Positions 1-6,654 are shown, counted from the first letter of the stretch. The stretch: DNA of 9,477 nt from Candidatus Scatosoma pullistercoris (GCA_018714725.1 DVMZ01000025.1:1-9477), one strand, 5' to 3'. Made by a program: numbers and translations. Notes: generated from the letters alone by a model not told the origin.

Positions 1-2
1 TG

Positions 3-533
3 ACCGACAGCAAGGGCAGAACGGTGAGTTTCAAAAACGCCGTCGTCATCCTTACTTCCAACGTGGGGGCGGCGGAAGCGGAACACGCCGTATCCTACGG
101 TTTCGGCGGCGAGCTGGCGGCGGACCGGCGCGCGGCGACGGGCGAAAAAGAATACGAGGAAATGAAGGCGCGGATTACCGAAGCGCTGAAAGAGCGGTTC
201 CGTCCCGAGTTTCTCAACCGCCTGGACGACATCATCGTTTTCCACCGTCTGTCTGAATCGGACGCGGCGAAGATCGGCGGGAAACTGGTCAATGCGCTCG
301 GCAAACGGCTTTCCGAACAGAGAGGAATCACCCTTTCCGTCACGGACGCGGCGCTTTCGCAACTCGTGAAGGAGGGATATGACAGCCGTTACGGGGCAAG
401 GCCGCTGAAACGCACCGTGCAGCGCCGGATTGAGGACCGGCTGTCCGAGGAAATTCTGCTAGGCAATGTGGAAAACGGCCGGCATGTCACGGTGGATTTT
501 GCGGACGGGGAATATACGTTTACCGCCCGTTAA
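3..533 (+). CDS. clpC: ClpC-type ATP-dependent Clp protease ATP-binding subunit, C-terminal fragment
   Basis: Partial gene: the frame is open from base 3 with its start outside the window, leaving 176 residues that end at TAA 531-533. It is the end of the second AAA+ module of a Hsp100 unfoldase, which feeds unfolded proteins to ClpP in the cytoplasm. Visible marks are the sensor-1 stretch ILTSNVGA (about residues 16-23 of the fragment), the FRPEFLNRLDDIIVF segment (66-80) carrying the arginine-finger region, and the sensor-2 motif YGARPLKR (130-137). The last 40 residues (RIEDRLSEEILLGN, then a VDFADGEY tail) match ClpC rather than ClpB, which ends differently after the GARPL motif. A GTG at 24 is internal, not a start. 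A strong terminator follows 13 nt after the stop, so this gene is transcriptionally separate from the aro operon. Whether a ctsR-mcsA-mcsB-clpC operon lies upstream cannot be seen. Confidence 0.93.
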   Translation, partial: TDSKGRTVSFKNAVVILTSNVGAAEAEHAVSYGFGGELAADRRAATGEKEYEEMKARITEALKERFRPEFLNRLDDIIVFHRLSESDAAKIGGKLVNALGKRLSEQRGITLSVTDAALSQLVKEGYDSRYGARPLKRTVQRRIEDRLSEEILLGNVENGRHVTVDFADGEYTFTAR

Positions 534-545
534 AGGGTTTTCTTC

Positions 546-582
546 GCCGGGCGCTCTTTTAAGGGCGCCCGGCCGTATTTTT
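546..582 (+). terminator. Rho-independent terminator of clpC
   Basis: The left arm GCCGGGCGC (546-554) pairs perfectly with GCGCCCGGC (565-573). The stem extends through 555-557/562-564 with one T-G wobble around a 4-nt loop, giving about 12 pairs. A five-T run at 578-582 follows after four bases. It lies 13 nt past the clpC stop and nothing else ends here, so it most likely ends the clpC transcript. Confidence 0.85.
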
Positions 583-698
583 GCGGAGTTTCCGCGGCAA
601 AACGGGCGCCGCACGGTCGTTGTACGGCCTTTATAAGCGCAAAATCGGGACGTTTTTGGTTTTTTGCCCTTCAATCAGGAAAAAAGCCGATAAAAGAT
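583..698. other. Intergenic spacer between the clpC terminator and the aro promoter
   Basis: No gene is supported here. Visible features are a small hairpin GCGGA-GTT-TCCGC (583-595) directly after the terminator T-run, and a 12-base word AAAATCGGGACG (641-652) that recurs at 815-826 in the aro leader. Frames crossing the region on the minus strand are low-complexity and show no family resemblance. Confidence 0.5.
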
Positions 699-727
699 TT
701 TACTTTCCGGCCGTTTTGCGGTAAAAT
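699..727 (+). promoter_or_regulatory. Predicted housekeeping (SigA-type) promoter of the aro operon
   Basis: The -35 box TTTACT (699-704) and the -10 box TAAAAT (722-727) are separated by exactly 17 nt. They match the consensus at 4/6 and 5/6 positions. The start of transcription would fall near 734, giving a leader of about 108 nt before aroC. It is the only well-spaced promoter I found between the clpC terminator and aroC. This is a sequence-pattern prediction only. Confidence 0.6.
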
Positions 728-734
728 AGAAAGG

Positions 735-841
735 GAAGAAACCGGGCGGAGCCGATCGGTTTCGCGGCGCGGGCGCGCCGGACAGATCGGCCGGAATCGG
801 GACAGCTCGGCTGTAAAATCGGGACGGGAAGGAGGTTCGTA
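735..841 (+). promoter_or_regulatory. Hairpin-rich 5' leader of the aro operon with strong aroC ribosome binding site
   Basis: Three stem-loops can be drawn in the predicted untranslated leader. First, AAACCG (739-744) pairs with CGGTTT (757-762), with an inner GGC/GCC pair. Second, GGCGC (766-770) pairs with GCGCC (775-779). Third, ACAGC (802-806) pairs with GCTGT (810-814). None is followed by a T-run, so intrinsic attenuation is not indicated. The leader is too short for a typical T-box and matches no riboswitch I can recognise. A consensus AAGGAGG (829-835) sits 6 nt before the aroC ATG. Confidence 0.4.
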
Positions 842-1966
842 ATGAAACTGACGACGGCGGGGGAATCCCACGGAAAAGCGCTGATTGCCGTCATTGAAGG
901 GTTGCCCGCGCACCTTGCGGTGGACGTCGGGGCCATCGATGCGGACCTTGCGCTCCGCCAGAGCGGGGTGGGCAGGGGGGCCCGGCAGAAAATCGAGACG
1001 GATACCGTCGAAATCCTCACGGGGGTGAGGAACGGGGAAACGCTGGGCAGTCCGGTGACCCTGTGTATTTATAATAAGGATTACGAAAACTGGAAAGCGT
1101 ACATGTCCGCCGGGGCTTGTGACGTCGCGGCCCGCGCGGTCACGCGCGTCCGGCCGGGGCATGCCGATCTTTCCGGCATGCTCAAATATGCACAAAACGA
1201 CGCGCGCAACATTCTCGAACGCGCTTCGGCGCGCGAAACGGCTGTCCGCGTCGCCGCCGGCGGGATTTTCAAACAGTATCTCTCGGCGTTCGGAATCCGC
1301 ATCGGCGGTTATGTCCGGGAAATCTGCGGCGTAAAGGACGAGGGCAGGTATTCGTTTGACGAACTTCCCCGGGCAAAGACGACGGCGACGGGAATGTTGG
1401 ACCCCGAGGCGGGAAGACTCGCGGAGGAAAAGATTGTCGCGCTGAAAGCCGCGGGCGATACGGCGGGCGGAATCGCGGAAATCCGGGTGCAGGGCCTCAA
1501 AAGCGGGTTCGGGAGCTGTATGACTTACGCGGACAAGCTGGACGCCCGGCTGGCCGGCAGACTGATGGGGATTCAGGCCGTGAAGGGCGTGGAAGTGGGG
1601 CTGGGGTTTGCCGTGGGCTCGCTCAGCGGCAGGCAGGTGCACGACGAAATTTTTTATCGGGATGGATTTTATCGGAAAACCAACCGCGCGGGCGGGATCG
1701 AAGGGGGAATGTCGAACGGGGAGGAACTTGTTCTCCGCGTGGCGATGAAGCCCATCCCCACCCTGATGAAAGGGCTGGAAACGGTGGATTTCCTGACCCA
1801 TGAACGGGCGGTCGCGGCTTCGGAACGCAGCGACGTATGCGCGATTTTCGCGCTGGAACTCATTGCCGAGGCGGCGGTGGCGGAGGTGCTGGCCGTCGCC
1901 GTATCCGAACGGCTGGGCGGGGATACCATGGAAGAAATGAAAGAGCGGTACGCCCGTCTGCCGTGA
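842..1966 (+). CDS. aroC: Chorismate synthase
   Basis: 374 residues, a normal family length. It catalyses the last shikimate-pathway step, the anti-1,4-elimination of phosphate from EPSP to give chorismate, using reduced FMN as a non-consumed cofactor in the cytoplasm. The family signatures are all present: AGESHGKAL at residues 6-14 with catalytic His10, RVRPGHADLSGMLKY at 102-116 with the second catalytic His107, the DARNILERASARETA block at 120-134, NRAGGIEGGMSNGE at 281-294, and the C-terminal RSD at 329-331. The ATG has a consensus AAGGAGG 6 nt upstream. It is the first gene of the operon, placed 3' of the predicted promoter although its enzyme acts last. A 7-bp hairpin (1968-1989, loop 1975-1982) begins 2 nt after the stop, without a T-run. 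Nothing is missing or frameshifted. Confidence 0.97.
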   Translation: MKLTTAGESHGKALIAVIEGLPAHLAVDVGAIDADLALRQSGVGRGARQKIETDTVEILTGVRNGETLGSPVTLCIYNKDYENWKAYMSAGACDVAARAVTRVRPGHADLSGMLKYAQNDARNILERASARETAVRVAAGGIFKQYLSAFGIRIGGYVREICGVKDEGRYSFDELPRAKTTATGMLDPEAGRLAEEKIVALKAAGDTAGGIAEIRVQGLKSGFGSCMTYADKLDARLAGRLMGIQAVKGVEVGLGFAVGSLSGRQVHDEIFYRDGFYRKTNRAGGIEGGMSNGEELVLRVAMKPIPTLMKGLETVDFLTHERAVAASERSDVCAIFALELIAEAAVAEVLAVAVSERLGGDTMEEMKERYARLP

Positions 1967-2075
1967 GTCCGGAACGGAATTTTTCCGGGGCGGAAGCGCA
2001 AAAGTCGTAAAGAAGATAAAAAGGCGCCAATAAAGAATATTATAGAGAAAAGGACAGAGGCGGCAGGCGACAGAT

Positions 2076-3155
2076 ATGGAAAAGTTTGAATTGCACACCC
2101 CCTCGTTCCGCGGGGAAATCGTCATCGGCGAAGGCGCGGCGGCAGAGCGGCTGCCCGCGCTGGTGAAGGGACAGAAGAATTTTGTTCTCACCGATTCGCG
2201 CGTGTATGCGCTGTATCCCGGATTTTTCGCGGAATATTTCGGCAAGGACAGCCTGTTTGTCCTGCCGGAGGGGGAAAAGAGCAAGACATTTGAAAATCTG
2301 GGAAAAATCCTCCGGGCGATGACGGAAGCGGGTCTGCACCGCACTTCCCGCCTGTTTGCGGTGGGCGGCGGCGTCATCGGGGACATCGGGGGGCTTGCGG
2401 CGGCGCTGTATATGCGCGGCATTTCCTGCGTACAGGTGCCCACCACGTTGCTGGCGCAGGTGGACAGCGGCGTGGGCGGCAAAACCGCGGTGGACCTGGC
2501 GGGCGTGAAAAATGTCGTGGGCGCCTTTTTTCAGCCCTGCGAAGTGGTTGTCGATCCGATGTTTTTAAGGACGTTGTCCCCGCGGGAAATCAAATGCGGA
2601 TTGGGCGAAATCGTCAAGTATGCGGCGCTCGATCGGGAAATTTTCCGGACGCTGAAAGAAAATCGGGACAGGCTGACCGACCTTTCTTTCCTTTCGTCGC
2701 TCATTCTGCCCTGCGTGCAGCATAAGGCGAAGGTCGTGGCCGCGGACGAGCGGGAGACGGGGGAGCGGAAATCGCTGAACGTCGGACATACCACCGGGCA
2801 TGCCGTCGAACTGGCTTCCGGGCTCTCTCACGGCGAATGCGTGCTCTGGGGGATGTTGCTGGAAACGCAGCTCGCCGGAAAATACGGGGTGACCGATTCC
2901 GCTTATGCGGCGGAGCTCTGTTCGCTTGTCCGGGACGCGTTGCGGGCGGAACCGGCTTCCCGGCTGAATTTTTCGGCTTTGGGCGGATTTGCGGAAAAAG
3001 CGCGTTCGGACAAAAAGAACGAAGAGGACGGAAACATCTGCATGGCGGTGGCGAAAAGCGAGGGAGAATGGACGTTGTTTTCCCTGCCGTTTGCGCAGTA
3101 CCGGGCGGGCATGGAAGCGATCATCGCAAAAATCGGAGAACAATTTCCGCTTTGA
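2076..3155 (+). CDS. aroB: 3-dehydroquinate synthase
   Basis: 359 residues, the usual AroB length. It converts DAHP to 3-dehydroquinate with catalytic NAD+ and a divalent metal (Zn or Co). The nucleotide-binding region includes PEGEKSK (64-70) and VGGGVIGDIGG (97-107), followed by RGISCVQVPTTLLAQVDSGV (114-133) and GGKTAVDLAGVKN (134-146). The probable metal ligands are Glu178 (GLGEIVKY), His238 (GHTTGHAVE) and His252 (LSHGE), with His242 the likely catalytic residue by comparison with fungal AROM. A conserved DKKN lies at 312-315. The ATG is the first start in the frame and fits the conserved N-terminus. Its ribosome binding site is weak: the best candidate is AGAGG at 2056-2060, 15 nt away, with only a poor AGG closer in. 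The 109-nt gap after aroC holds an AT-rich stretch, so translation may be lower or separately driven. Confidence 0.97.
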   Translation: MEKFELHTPSFRGEIVIGEGAAAERLPALVKGQKNFVLTDSRVYALYPGFFAEYFGKDSLFVLPEGEKSKTFENLGKILRAMTEAGLHRTSRLFAVGGGVIGDIGGLAAALYMRGISCVQVPTTLLAQVDSGVGGKTAVDLAGVKNVVGAFFQPCEVVVDPMFLRTLSPREIKCGLGEIVKYAALDREIFRTLKENRDRLTDLSFLSSLILPCVQHKAKVVAADERETGERKSLNVGHTTGHAVELASGLSHGECVLWGMLLETQLAGKYGVTDSAYAAELCSLVRDALRAEPASRLNFSALGGFAEKARSDKKNEEDGNICMAVAKSEGEWTLFSLPFAQYRAGMEAIIAKIGEQFPL

Positions 3156-3162
3156 GTGACGC

Positions 3163-3200
3163 CTCTCCCGCTTCGGGAAAACAGGGGGAAGAGCATTTTT
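3163..3200 (+). terminator. Possible weak terminator or attenuator between aroB and aroA
   Basis: CTCTCCC (3163-3169) can pair with the GGG...AGAG segment (3184-3193) with a bulge, followed by five T at 3196-3200. The alternative local hairpin CCCG-CTT-CGGG (3167-3177) uses the same CCC and would compete with it. The stem is imperfect and aroA downstream clearly belongs to the operon, so full termination seems unlikely. Partial termination is possible. Confidence 0.3.
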
Positions 3201-3296
3201 GACGGCAAACGAAAAGCGGGAAACGGAAAGGGACAAACGGCAAACGGAAGCCGGAAGCGGAAGGAAAACGAGGAAGTATAGAGGAAGTAAATTTTT
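3201..3296 (+). other. Purine-rich leader of aroA
   Basis: This 96-nt stretch is almost all A and G, with the word AAACGG repeated at 3221, 3235 and 3242 and GGCAAACG at 3204-3211 and 3239-3246. It ends in GAGGA (3281-3285), the likely ribosome binding site, 11 nt before the aroA ATG. It shows no coding potential and no stable stem. Its effect is unknown. Confidence 0.45.
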
Positions 3297-4592
3297 ATGA
3301 AACTCAAACAGTCGATCGAAAAAACAATCAGGCCGAGGGACACTTTTGAAGGGGAATTTGAACTTCCGGGCGACAAATCGGTGACGCACCGCGCGATCAT
3401 GTTCAACGCGGGCGCGGAGGGCACGGCGGTGATCACCAACGCTTTGCTGGGAGAGGACTGCATGTCCACCTGTCAGTGCATGCGGGCGCTGGGGGCGCAG
3501 ATCGACATCGACGGCACCACCCTCTGCGTGCAGGGAACGCCGCGCTTCCGCACGGGCGTCAATCTCAACTGCGGAAATTCGGGGACGACCATGCGGCTTC
3601 TCACGGGATTCTGCGCCGGTAAAAACATCGAGGCGAAGCTGTTCGGGGACGAGTCCCTTTCCTCCCGCCCCATGGCGAGGGTGGCGGCGCCCCTCTCCCT
3701 GCTGGGCGCCGACGTGCGCACGACGGACGGACATGCGCCGGTGTACGTTTCGCCCGCGCCGCTGAAAGGGACGGAAGTGGAACTCTCCGTCGCCTCTGCG
3801 CAGTTAAAGAGCGCGGTGCTCCTTGCGGGATTGTCCGCAGAAGGGCGGACGGCGGTGACGGAGCCGCAGAAAACGCGCGATCACACCGAAAGACTGCTGG
3901 CGGCGATGGGGGCGGACATCCGGACGGAAGGCCGGCGCACGGAGATCGGCAGAAGCCGCCTGAAAGCCGTGAACGTCCGCGTTCCGGCGGATATTTCTTC
4001 GGCGGCGTACTTCATGGCGCTGGGCGCGCTGAAAGGAAGGACCCTTTGCAAAAACGTCGGGCTGAATCCCACCCGCACGGGCATACTGACGGCTTTCGAC
4101 CGCCTGGGCGTACGGTACTCCATACTTTCGAGACAGGTGTCCGGCGGCGAGGAAACGGGGGATATCCTCGTGGAAAAATCGGATTTGCACGCAATTTCGC
4201 TGACGGCGGAGGACGTGCCTTCGATGATCGACGAACTGCCGCTCATCGCCCTTCTCTGCGCGTTTGCGGAAGGGGAAAGCCGCATTTCGGGGGCCGGGGA
4301 ACTGCGCGTCAAGGAAAGCGACCGCATCCGCACTTCCGCCGAAATGATCGCATCCCTGGGCGGGATCTGCATAGAGACGGAGGACGGTTTTTTCATCCGC
4401 GGAAAGAAAAAGCTCCGCGGCGGAGAGGTGGACAGCTACCTCGATCACCGCATTGCCATGACGGCGGCGGTGGGACTGATCGCTTCCGAACGGGGGGGCA
4501 GTATCCGCGGCGCGGAATGCTGCGCCGTGTCTTTCCCCGGATTTTTCCGGATGCTGGAAGGGGGCGGAAGGGCGCAGGGAGGCGAAGCATGA
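3297..4592 (+). CDS. aroA: 3-phosphoshikimate 1-carboxyvinyltransferase (EPSP synthase), class II type
   Basis: 431 residues, typical length. It transfers the enolpyruvyl group of PEP to shikimate-3-phosphate. Substrate-binding and catalytic motifs are in order: LPGDKSVTHRA (23-33, Lys27), NCGNSGTTMRLL (91-102), SSRPM (122-126, Arg124), SAQLKSAVLLAGL (167-179), RDHTERLL (194-201), ISSAAYFMALG (233-243), DELPLIALL (312-320, Asp312/Glu313), RVKESDRIR (337-345), LDHRIAMTAAVG (382-393) and SFPGFF (412-417). The motifs GDKS, SAQLK, RDHTE and NPTR are the four used to define class II EPSP synthases. The N-terminal ten residues before the conserved barrel are ordinary for Bacillota. Its stop overlaps the aroE start by 4 nt (ATGA at 4589-4592), which implies translational coupling. 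Confidence 0.97.
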   Translation: MKLKQSIEKTIRPRDTFEGEFELPGDKSVTHRAIMFNAGAEGTAVITNALLGEDCMSTCQCMRALGAQIDIDGTTLCVQGTPRFRTGVNLNCGNSGTTMRLLTGFCAGKNIEAKLFGDESLSSRPMARVAAPLSLLGADVRTTDGHAPVYVSPAPLKGTEVELSVASAQLKSAVLLAGLSAEGRTAVTEPQKTRDHTERLLAAMGADIRTEGRRTEIGRSRLKAVNVRVPADISSAAYFMALGALKGRTLCKNVGLNPTRTGILTAFDRLGVRYSILSRQVSGGEETGDILVEKSDLHAISLTAEDVPSMIDELPLIALLCAFAEGESRISGAGELRVKESDRIRTSAEMIASLGGICIETEDGFFIRGKKKLRGGEVDSYLDHRIAMTAAVGLIASERGGSIRGAECCAVSFPGFFRMLEGGGRAQGGEA

Positions 4593-5455
4593 GCGGGACA
4601 GAGAAAAGGCCGGAAGAAATTTCCGGGAAAAATTCCGGCGGGGCGCGCGATGCCGCCGTCGGCGCAAAGCGGAAAAAACTGGCCCTTCTGGGCGCGGACG
4701 TATCCGATTCCGAAAGCCCGCAGATTCACACGTTTATCCTGTCTCAGCTGGGTTTTTCCTGCGATTACGAATGCGTGTCGGCGGGGGCCGACGGAGTCGG
4801 CGAAGCGGTGAAACGGCTGCTTGCGGAAAAGGACGGGTTCAACGTCACCGTTCCGTATAAAAAGACGGTGATTCCTTACCTGTCCGGCCTGTCCGATACG
4901 GCAGAGGCATTCGATTCGGTGAACACCGTCACGGCGGGCCGGGGGTATAACACCGACGGAACGGGATTTTTGCAGATGCTGGCCGCGGCGGGGATCGAGC
5001 CTGCCGGGAAGAGGGTGCTGGTGCTGGGCGCGGGCGGGTCGGGCCGCAGCAGCGCGGCGGCGCTCCTTTTTTCGGGCGCGCAGGTATGGCTGTACCAGCG
5101 GCGCGAAGAACTGCTGAAAGAGGTGTGCCGTTCGTTGGGCGCGAACCGGGCAGAGGACCCGGAAGAAGGCGGTTACAACCTCCTTGTCAACTGTACGGGC
5201 GTGGGCATGCATAAGACGGTGGGGCAGTCCCCCGTGAGCGGGCGGGCGTTTTTCGGGTGCCAGGCCGCCGTCGATCTCATCTATTCCCCCGCGGAGTCGG
5301 AATTTCTCCGGCTGGCCCGTCTTGCGGGCAAAAAAACGCTGAACGGGCACGCGATGCTCTTTTATCAGGCGTATGACGCCGATTGCCTGTATCTCGGCCG
5401 AACGCCCGACCGGACGGAAGCGGACGAACTCTGCCGGAAATATTTTCTTCGCTGA
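4589..5455 (+). CDS. aroE: Shikimate dehydrogenase
   Basis: 288 residues. It reduces 3-dehydroshikimate to shikimate, normally with NADPH. The substrate-binding serines lie in SDSESPQIH (39-47). The catalytic Lys91 is in FNVTVPYKK (84-92) and the catalytic Asp123 in YNTDGTGF (120-127). Asn112 (VNTV) follows the family, the dinucleotide loop is VLGAGGSGRSSAA (145-157), and the closing motif NGHAMLFYQA is at 252-261. The ATG overlaps the aroA stop and has AGGGAGG (4576-4582) 6 nt upstream. The first 30 residues are a charged, low-complexity extension before the usual start of the fold at about residue 31, and no alternative start codon lies closer. The residue after the SP-x-x-H motif is Thr48 where most AroE have Asn. 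The fold and active site look intact, so I treat it as a working AroE rather than a YdiB- or RifI-like paralogue. Confidence 0.95.
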   Translation: MSGTEKRPEEISGKNSGGARDAAVGAKRKKLALLGADVSDSESPQIHTFILSQLGFSCDYECVSAGADGVGEAVKRLLAEKDGFNVTVPYKKTVIPYLSGLSDTAEAFDSVNTVTAGRGYNTDGTGFLQMLAAAGIEPAGKRVLVLGAGGSGRSSAAALLFSGAQVWLYQRREELLKEVCRSLGANRAEDPEEGGYNLLVNCTGVGMHKTVGQSPVSGRAFFGCQAAVDLIYSPAESEFLRLARLAGKKTLNGHAMLFYQAYDADCLYLGRTPDRTEADELCRKYFLR

Positions 5456-5659
5456 GTGCTTGTTTCCGGACTTTTCGTGGGCGAGCGGGCGGAAAGACGG
5501 CGCGGAAAAGTAAGCGCTCCTTCGGCTGGTCGGGAAAGGACGGGAAGCGAAAGAGCAGGCGGAAAGGGAAAGAGGCGCCCGGCAATCGGGAACCGGAAAA
5601 ACACAGGAAATAAAGGCGGATCCGGGAAAAAGCGGATTCGGCGGGAGGGAGCGGAATTT
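5456..5659 (+). other. Purine-rich 204-nt gap between aroE and aroQ
   Basis: This is a G/A-rich, low-complexity stretch with many GGAAA and GGGAA words, resembling the leader of aroA. The reading frame of aroQ is open back to a GTG directly after the aroE stop. The 68 extra residues it would add are a basic, Arg/Gly/Lys-rich sequence with no family match, so I do not call them coding. GGGAGGG (5643-5649), 10 nt before the ATG at 5660, is the likely aroQ ribosome binding site. I saw no terminator or convincing promoter. Confidence 0.5.
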
Positions 5660-6115
5660 ATGAAATTTCTCATCATCAACGGCGTCAATCTCAATCTGAC
5701 GGGAAAGCGGGAGCCGGGCGTGTACGGGACGCGGACGCTTGCGGAAATCGAAAAGAGAATTGCGGAGCGCTGCGCGGAAGCGGGCGACGAAGCGGAATTT
5801 TTTCAGAGCAATTCGGAAGGGGAACTTTGCGACCGCCTGCACCGGGCGTTTTTGACCCGGGAATGCGACGGGATCGTGCTGAATGCGGGCGCGTATTCCC
5901 ATTACAGCTATGCGCTCCGGGACGCGATTGCGTCCATCGACATTCCCGTCGCGGAAGTGCATATGTCCAATATTGCAGCCCGGGAAGATTTCCGGCATAA
6001 AAGCGTTTTGTCGGAGGTCTGCCGCGGCGTGGTGTTCGGCTTCGGGGAAGCGGGTTACCTCACTGCCATCGCGGGGCTGAAAGAGCTGAAAAGGGAGAAG
6101 GAGGAGGACAGATGA
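5660..6115 (+). CDS. aroQ: Type II 3-dehydroquinate dehydratase
   Basis: 151 residues, the normal size of the dodecameric type II enzyme. It dehydrates 3-dehydroquinate to 3-dehydroshikimate by anti elimination. Motifs: INGVNLNLTGKREPGVYG (6-23) contains Arg17 and the catalytic Tyr22 on the flexible lid. FFQSNSEGELCDRLH is at 47-61. LNAGAYSHYSYALRDAI is at 74-90, with Asn75 and His81. VAEVHMSNIAAREDFRHKS (97-115) holds Glu99, the catalytic His101 and Arg112. These numbers fall almost exactly on those of the Mycobacterium tuberculosis enzyme. The ATG at 5660 was chosen because it gives the exact family N-terminus and has GGGAGGG upstream. The open frame continues 204 nt further upstream but lacks homology. 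The stop overlaps the aroK ATG by 4 nt. It is unrelated to the type I AroD fold. Confidence 0.96.
   Translation: MKFLIINGVNLNLTGKREPGVYGTRTLAEIEKRIAERCAEAGDEAEFFQSNSEGELCDRLHRAFLTRECDGIVLNAGAYSHYSYALRDAIASIDIPVAEVHMSNIAAREDFRHKSVLSEVCRGVVFGFGEAGYLTAIAGLKELKREKEEDR
6098..6104 (+). promoter_or_regulatory. Consensus ribosome binding site of aroK inside the aroQ end
   Basis: AAGGAGG lies 7 nt before the aroK ATG (6112) and is itself within the last codons of aroQ. The optimal site together with the ATGA overlap supports efficient re-initiation after aroQ. Confidence 0.8.
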
Positions 6116-6654
6116 ATCTTATCCTCTGCGGCATGATGGGCGCCGGAAAGACGAGCGTCGGGGTCCGGATTGCGGAAAAAACCGGCCGGCGCCGGTATGA
6201 CACCGATCAGATGATCGTCGACCGCTACGGCAACATTTCGGACATTTTCGAGTATTACGGCGAGGAGTATTTCCGCAAGCTGGAATCGGAAATCGTGAAA
6301 GAACTGGCGGAAAAGGACCACCTGATCATCTCTACGGGCGGCGGGCTTGTCCTCAAACGCGAGAACAACGAACTGTTGCAGGCGAACGGAAAAATCGTCT
6401 TTCTGCGCGCTTCGTTGCAGACATTGGTCGATCGGCTGCGCGTGAACGACGACAGGCCTCTGTTGCAGGCAAAATCGGGGATTCTCGCCGATAAGCTCTC
6501 CGAACTCCTTCGGGTGCGCATGCCCGTCTACGAGCACGTCGCGGATTTTATCGTGGACGTGGACAATAAAACGGTGGACGAAACGGCGGACGAGGTCGTG
6601 GAGACGGTGCGCCGGTCGTTTGCCGAATCTGCAAACGAGGGGGCAGGGCAGTGA
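6112..6654 (+). CDS. aroK: Shikimate kinase
   Basis: 180 residues, the normal size. It phosphorylates shikimate at the 3-hydroxyl with ATP. It is a P-loop kinase: the Walker A GMMGAGKTS is at 7-15 (Lys13) and DTD at 30-32 supplies the shikimate- and Mg-binding aspartates. Arg55 in EEYFRKLE and the STGGG glycines (74-78) bind shikimate. The lid arginine is Arg115 in NDDRPLL, and Arg136 in RVRMPVYEHVADF is the family's C-terminal Arg. The ATG overlaps the aroQ stop and the TGA overlaps the GTG of the next gene, so it is coupled on both sides. I use the symbol aroK; aroL would describe the same chemistry. The C-terminal tail after about residue 168 is short and hydrophilic. Confidence 0.96.
   Translation: MNLILCGMMGAGKTSVGVRIAEKTGRRRYDTDQMIVDRYGNISDIFEYYGEEYFRKLESEIVKELAEKDHLIISTGGGLVLKRENNELLQANGKIVFLRASLQTLVDRLRVNDDRPLLQAKSGILADKLSELLRVRMPVYEHVADFIVDVDNKTVDETADEVVETVRRSFAESANEGAGQ
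6637..6643 (+). promoter_or_regulatory. Ribosome binding site that supports the GTG start of the SDR gene
   Basis: GAGGGGG lies 7 nt upstream of GTG 6651. The family N-terminus (about eight residues before the TGGTRGIG loop) fits this GTG, and the GTGA overlap with aroK is typical of coupled genes, so GTG is preferred to any later start. Confidence 0.6.

Noticed and set aside
641..826. Direct repeat AAAATCGGGACG at 641-652 and 815-826 as an operator pair
   Set aside because: The copies are 174 bp apart, one is upstream and one downstream of the promoter, and similar AAAATCGGGACA occurs inside aroB, so it is probably a common word in this genome.
735..841. T-box riboswitch ahead of the aro operon
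   Set aside because: The leader is only about 107 nt and I see no conserved T-box bulge or terminator T-run.
671..2482. Long minus-strand open frame opposite aroC and aroB
   Set aside because: It mirrors conserved genes on the other strand. GC-rich DNA with G/C-ending codons commonly leaves such frames open, and the translation is Arg/Pro-rich without any domain.
2565..3734. Minus-strand frame of 389 codons opposite aroB and aroA
   Set aside because: It spans two conserved genes antisense and is Arg/Phe/His-rich noise.
4046..4588. Upstream extension of the aroE frame into aroA
   Set aside because: The region is out-of-frame aroA sequence, and ATG 4589 has a good ribosome binding site and couples to the aroA stop.
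5456..5659. N-terminal 68-residue extension of AroQ from a GTG right after the aroE stop
   Set aside because: The added sequence is a basic low-complexity stretch with no homology, the GTG has no ribosome binding site, and ATG 5660 gives the exact family N-terminus.
4445..5998. Long minus-strand open frame opposite aroE and aroQ
   Set aside because: It is a shadow of aroE and aroQ, with no recognisable motif and no ribosome binding site at its start.
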